DNA of 9,074 bases, taken from contig DAWK01000100.1 in the NCBI GenBank assembly GCA_002509745.1, positions 1-9,074 of the forward strand, read 5' to 3'. Position 1 is the stretch's first letter. Every line of letters begins with the position of its first letter. The translations under genes and the position numbers were made by a program. The notes beneath the pieces were generated by a model. It was not told the DNA's origin. It saw only the letters and a list, made by a program, of their open reading frames with translations, and did not search any database. Shown one piece after another: positions 6,354 through 9,074 of this stretch. Source of the DNA: Methanobacteriaceae archaeon UBA349. Lineage in GTDB: Archaea; Methanobacteriota; Methanobacteria; Methanobacteriales; Methanobacteriaceae.

Positions 6354-7034
6354 TTATAAATCCAAATCAGACCCATTAGTTCTCAACCAATCTTTTCTTG
6401 ATTGATAGTCATGCATAACAGATTCCACAATTTCCCAAAAGCGTTCGTTGTGTTTAATTTCTATTAAATGGGCTAGCTCATGTACTATCACATAATCAAT
6501 TATAATCATGGGAGCCATAATTAATCTCCAATTAAAATTCAAGTGTTTATCTGAAGTGGAACTCCAGTGATTATCCAGTCCCATAATCCTTATAGGATCT
6601 GGTGAAACTCCTAATCGGGCCTGGAAGTAATCTATTCTCTGTTGGATATGTTGCTGGGCTTTATCTTTATAGAATTTAATGAAATATTCTCTGGCTTGGT
6701 CCTGATAATCTCTATCCAGATGAAAACGACCTTGTCTGAGAGAGAGGGGTTGTTTTAGATTTTTTTTAATATTTAATTTATAGGATTTTCCTAAATACAA
6801 AAATACTTGGCCATTTTTTATTTCCCTTTTAACATTAGATTCAGGTTTCAATTTTGGCATAGATTTATAAATTATATGCTTTTTATTATCAATAAACTGG
6901 TTTAATTCGTTAATGGTAATTTCTTGAGGCGCCAGGACATTAATTGCTCCACTGGGTTCCACAGAAATGTTCATAGTCTCTCTTTTTTCTCTTTGAAGAT
7001 TGAAATAAATATCCCCACATTTCATTTTAATCAT
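6354..7034 (-). CDS. YgjP/DUF45-family zinc metallopeptidase
   Basis: This 226-residue protein belongs to the YgjP-like (DUF45, M48-related) predicted metallopeptidases. The N-terminal third is the usual beta-rich lead-in, with a basic EKRETMNISVEPSGAINVLAP stretch. The zinc site is VHELAHL (184-190), with His185, catalytic Glu186 and His189; His195 in KHNERFW is the probable third ligand. The preceding HWSSTSDKHLNFNWRLIMAP is this family's R-W-G-S-C..NLNWRL block with Ser in place of Gly and Thr in place of Cys. There is no signal peptide, so it is cytoplasmic. Substrates are unknown; relatives often sit beside restriction-modification genes, but none is visible here. GAGATGAT ending five bases before the ATG supports Met1 over Met4. 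It has its own promoter, well separated from the AhpD-like gene upstream of it. Confidence 0.87.
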   Translation of the reverse strand: MIKMKCGDIYFNLQREKRETMNISVEPSGAINVLAPQEITINELNQFIDNKKHIIYKSMPKLKPESNVKREIKNGQVFLYLGKSYKLNIKKNLKQPLSLRQGRFHLDRDYQDQAREYFIKFYKDKAQQHIQQRIDYFQARLGVSPDPIRIMGLDNHWSSTSDKHLNFNWRLIMAPMIIIDYVIVHELAHLIEIKHNERFWEIVESVMHDYQSRKDWLRTNGSDLDL

Positions 7035-7085
7035 TGCAAATCATCTCAAGTTTTAGCTAATTAATAAATTTATTATTGTTAAATA

Positions 7086-7095
7086 TTTTTTATAA
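7086..7095 (-). promoter_or_regulatory. Probable TATA box of the metallopeptidase gene
   Basis: Read on the - strand this is CTTATAAAAA, a good archaeal TATA box. It predicts a transcript start near 7066 and a leader of about 30 bases containing the GAGATGAT ribosome site. The BRE-like purines are weak. Confidence 0.4.
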
Positions 7096-7217
7096 GTAAT
7101 CAGAGTATCAAATATACTTTATCTTCATATTTTAATCTTTGTGGATATTTCCGGATTAATGATCACGAATACAAATAAATGGTTAATATTTAAAGATTAT
7201 TTAATTAGATAATTATC

Positions 7218-7294
7218 TTTTTTAAAATAAGAATGGCATTCCTTAAAATAATCTTAGAATATAATTCCTGAAAAAAGTTACTTATTTTAAAAAA
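7218..7294. repeat. 14-bp perfect inverted repeat spanning 77 bases
   Basis: TTTTTTAAAATAAG (7218-7231) is exactly complementary to CTTATTTTAAAAAA (7281-7294). The 49-base interior has two copies of an ATTCCT(T/G)AAAA motif, and a 12-bp palindrome (AGATAATTATCT, 7207-7218) abuts its left edge. It lies in the 7035-7354 spacer, which holds no gene. It could be a structured 3' end, a regulatory site or an unrecognised small RNA. Arms made almost only of A and T pair easily by chance, so I hold this loosely. Confidence 0.3.
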
Positions 7295-7328
7295 ATCACA
7301 AAATTAATAAAAGAATATCTTAATTAAT

Positions 7329-7336
7329 AAAAAAAA
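7329..7336 (-). terminator. T-tract terminator after the AhpD-like gene
   Basis: Eight A on the + strand are eight T on the transcribed - strand, 19 bases past the AhpD-like gene's stop. A second run of seven lies at 7289-7295. Together they should end the AAA+/AhpD-like transcript before the metallopeptidase gene. Confidence 0.55.
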
Positions 7337-7354
7337 TAAAGAAGAATATTTCAA

Positions 7355-7657
7355 TCATTCATCAAGTACAAATGATGCAAATGTGAATCCAGATCCCAAT
7401 CGTACCTGGCCCGCCACGGCAGCGGCTTCTTTAATTTCATCTATACTGGCCCCTGCCAAAAGAGCATTTTCTTTGTGGGCATTTACACATTGTTCACATT
7501 TTATGGCCACCGCACATGCTAAGGCTATAAGTGATTTATCTTTGGATGATAGGGCACCGTCCTTCATTATTTCTGCTGCTAAGTTTTTAAATGCGACATC
7601 TAATTCTTCACTAACTGATTCTGTAAAACGGTAAGGCCTAGGTTTTTTTTCTTGCAT
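7355..7657 (-). CDS. Carboxymuconolactone decarboxylase / AhpD-like family protein
   Basis: This 100-residue protein is all-alpha, cytoplasmic and of normal length for small single-domain family members. The core is [33 protein letters not shown] (43-75), with the redox CxxC pair Cys54 and Cys57 and His61 three residues after it. AhpD-type proteins use this motif for thiol peroxidase or disulfide chemistry; most archaeal members have no assigned substrate, and decarboxylation should not be assumed. The glutamate that lies 12 residues before the first cysteine in AhpD (E118 to C130) is Ser42 here. GGGAG eight bases before the ATG is the ribosome site. It follows the AAA+ gene by 59 bases on the same strand with no T-tract between, so the two are probably co-transcribed. 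Confidence 0.88.
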   Translation of the reverse strand: MQEKKPRPYRFTESVSEELDVAFKNLAAEIMKDGALSSKDKSLIALACAVAIKCEQCVNAHKENALLAGASIDEIKEAAAVAGQVRLGSGFTFASFVLDE

Positions 7658-7716
7658 TTAATGTACTCCCTTAACTTTATTCAGTGATAAACCCTGCATC
7701 AATTAATTCTTTTTTT

Positions 7717-9074
7717 CTAATTAAACTTTTCATTGAGACATTTTTTAAATTCAAAAGCATCTACATGTAATTTTAATTGTTCAGAAGCTGGAAGTGCTGA
7801 TCTTTCAAAATGTCTCATATTAGAGAGTATACTCATTTCAATTATAGCTTCCATGGATCGAACCCCATGCTTATATTCTGGAACTTTAATTAATGCATTT
7901 AATACGGAAGGATCAATATTTGCTTCTGATTCTAAAAAGATGTTTTTAGCTTTTCTCTCTAAAATAGATCGTAATACCATGGCCCTTCTTATCATGTAAA
8001 GGTAATCATGTTCTGTTTTTTTATCAATACCAGCTATATCAACATATCCTCGTAACCTACTTATGAAATCGGCTCCTTTGACCTGGTCCTTATCTTTATC
8101 ATTATCAAATTCTTCAAAGGTTTTGTTCCGGCCTCCGGCAAAAACAAAAATACATTTTCCAATAGGGTGAATTATCTCTCCTTGTTTAAAAGTACCATCA
8201 TTCATAGGGGCTAAAAAGTATTTTAACCAACCATAAGGAACATTATCCAGATCAGAATCAAATTCATCAAAAAATACTAATGGTGTTTTACCTGTAAGTG
8301 ATGTACTCTGAATGATGTGGAAAGCGCTGAACAAATCACTGGGCGATTGAAATTGAGACAAATTAAATTCTATAGGTTCTATATCCTTAGAAATAGTTTT
8401 TGCAATTTGAGTAACACCAAATGATTTTCCAGACCCCGGAGGTCCAAAAACTGCTATGGAAAGGGGCTCTTTAATGTTCTTTTTAGATAAATAGTCCAGT
8501 ATAAGGTTTCTACTATTATGAAAGCTTTCAATTTCTTTTCTATCAACCGTACGCAATTCCCCAAACTCAGCAATAGGAGACTGTAATAAAACGCTCTCTT
8601 TAGATTTTACATATTGGCCCGCTGCTTTAGAAACCTCGTCTTCTCCTTTTAGTTTTTGTTCCATAATTTTCCAGTTTAACTTATCCACAAATTCCACATC
8701 TTGAATTTTTCCTTTATCTTCATCAAGATTTTTAAACATTTCTGGGAAAGGATAATTCATTTTCTCAGTCTCATCTATAATAAAACCAATTTCAAGAAGA
8801 TTACGACTGGATATTATTCCTTTTTTAATCCCCTCAATTAATTTATCTCTATAATTTGATGGATTGTTTTGAATTTCATGTATTAATCCTGAAATAAAGG
8901 CACTACGTAATCCTTTCATATAATGACCATTATATCTTTGTTCCAGTGCTCCTTCTAAAACTTCAGGATCAAAAAATAGGGTATAATTTGCTTTTTCTCC
9001 ATCAAATTGATATAGGATGGCACCATCTACTCCAAAACGAACAATCAAATTTTTGCATTGACTAATATCTTTAA
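7717..9074 (-). CDS. AAA+ ATPase with a PfkB-like N-terminal region (5' partial)
   Basis: The frame ends at TAG 7717-7719 and is open through the window edge, so the N-terminus is missing. A TTG at 9046-9048 is not the start: the frame continues upstream as KDISQCKN. Numbering from that TTG, residues 196-400 form the AAA+ module: Walker A GPPGSGKS (202-209), Walker B PLVFFDEFDSD (256-266), a sensor-1-like FVFAGGRNKT (301-310), FISRLRG with candidate arginine fingers Arg331 and Arg333, and a sensor-2-like GVRSMEA (395-401). Residues 1-62 (VRFGVDGAILY, LFFDPEVLEG, KGLRSAFISGLIHEI) resemble the end of a PfkB/ribokinase-like domain whose GAGD motif has become GLRS. Residues 110-195 form a charged linker. 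ATP-driven remodelling is expected; the target is unknown. Its 3' neighbour is the AhpD-like gene. Confidence 0.82.
   Translation of the reverse strand, partial: KDISQCKNLIVRFGVDGAILYQFDGEKANYTLFFDPEVLEGALEQRYNGHYMKGLRSAFISGLIHEIQNNPSNYRDKLIEGIKKGIISSRNLLEIGFIIDETEKMNYPFPEMFKNLDEDKGKIQDVEFVDKLNWKIMEQKLKGEDEVSKAAGQYVKSKESVLLQSPIAEFGELRTVDRKEIESFHNSRNLILDYLSKKNIKEPLSIAVFGPPGSGKSFGVTQIAKTISKDIEPIEFNLSQFQSPSDLFSAFHIIQSTSLTGKTPLVFFDEFDSDLDNVPYGWLKYFLAPMNDGTFKQGEIIHPIGKCIFVFAGGRNKTFEEFDNDKDKDQVKGADFISRLRGYVDIAGIDKKTEHDYLYMIRRAMVLRSILERKAKNIFLESEANIDPSVLNALIKVPEYKHGVRSMEAIIEMSILSNMRHFERSALPASEQLKLHVDAFEFKKCLNEKFN

Noticed and set aside
7383..7999. Open + strand frames opposite the AhpD-like and AAA+ genes
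   Set aside because: They are shadows of the recognisable - strand proteins and have no supporting motif.
9046..9048. TTG as the start of the AAA+ gene
   Set aside because: The frame remains open to the window edge and the residues upstream continue the domain-like sequence, so the real start is outside the window.
1..9074. CRISPR array, tRNA or rRNA genes, insertion sequences
   Set aside because: No regularly spaced repeats, cloverleaf-like GC-rich segments, conserved rRNA stretches or transposase motifs were seen on either strand.

Overview
The window looks like a chromosomal segment of a mesophilic methanogenic archaeon, most likely Methanobacterium or a close relative in the Methanobacteriales. 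The pointers are AT-rich DNA with very AT-rich intergenic spacers, archaeal TATA-like boxes, T-tract terminators, the C-terminal anchor of a methanogen-type surface protein at the left edge, and a secreted protein crowded with N-glycosylation sequons. The genus is inferred from style, not from a marker gene. I see no tRNA, rRNA, CRISPR array, insertion sequence or phage gene.

Layout. Positions 1-90 (+) are the last 29 codons of a surface or adhesin-like protein. 303-1037 (+) encodes an exported alpha-acetolactate decarboxylase with an unusually short C-terminus. 1292-3982 (+) encodes an 896-residue dikinase-like phosphotransferase with the rifampin-phosphotransferase layout (ATP-grasp, long middle domain, swivelling His domain), not a true PEP synthase. 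A strong hairpin separates it from the convergent gene at 4094-5080 (-), a GDP-mannose 3,5-epimerase-like enzyme with all catalytic residues. A 311-base divergent spacer follows, then 5392-6273 (+), a CrtC/AttH-like (DUF7065/DUF7064 type) protein of unknown substrate. 6354-7034 (-) is a YgjP/DUF45 zinc metallopeptidase. Beyond a 320-base AT-rich spacer, 7355-7657 (-) is a small carboxymuconolactone decarboxylase (AhpD-like) protein, and 7717-9074 (-) is an AAA+ ATPase running off the right edge. These last two are probably co-transcribed, in the order AAA+ then AhpD-like.

How they fit together. There is no obvious single pathway. The left part has a cell-envelope theme: a surface-protein anchor, an exported enzyme with 13 sequons, and a sugar-nucleotide epimerase that could feed surface glycans. 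The acetolactate decarboxylase and dikinase-like genes share an apparently leaderless promoter arrangement (TATACT 27-28 bases before an ATG that lacks a Shine-Dalgarno). The epimerase, CrtC-like, metallopeptidase and AhpD-like genes carry Shine-Dalgarno-like leaders instead.

The most promising leads are the dikinase-like phosphotransferase of unknown substrate in an archaeon, the AAA+ protein whose visible N-terminal part resembles the end of a PfkB/ribokinase domain with the GAGD catalytic motif lost, and the exported acetolactate decarboxylase lacking the C-terminal active-site glutamate region.
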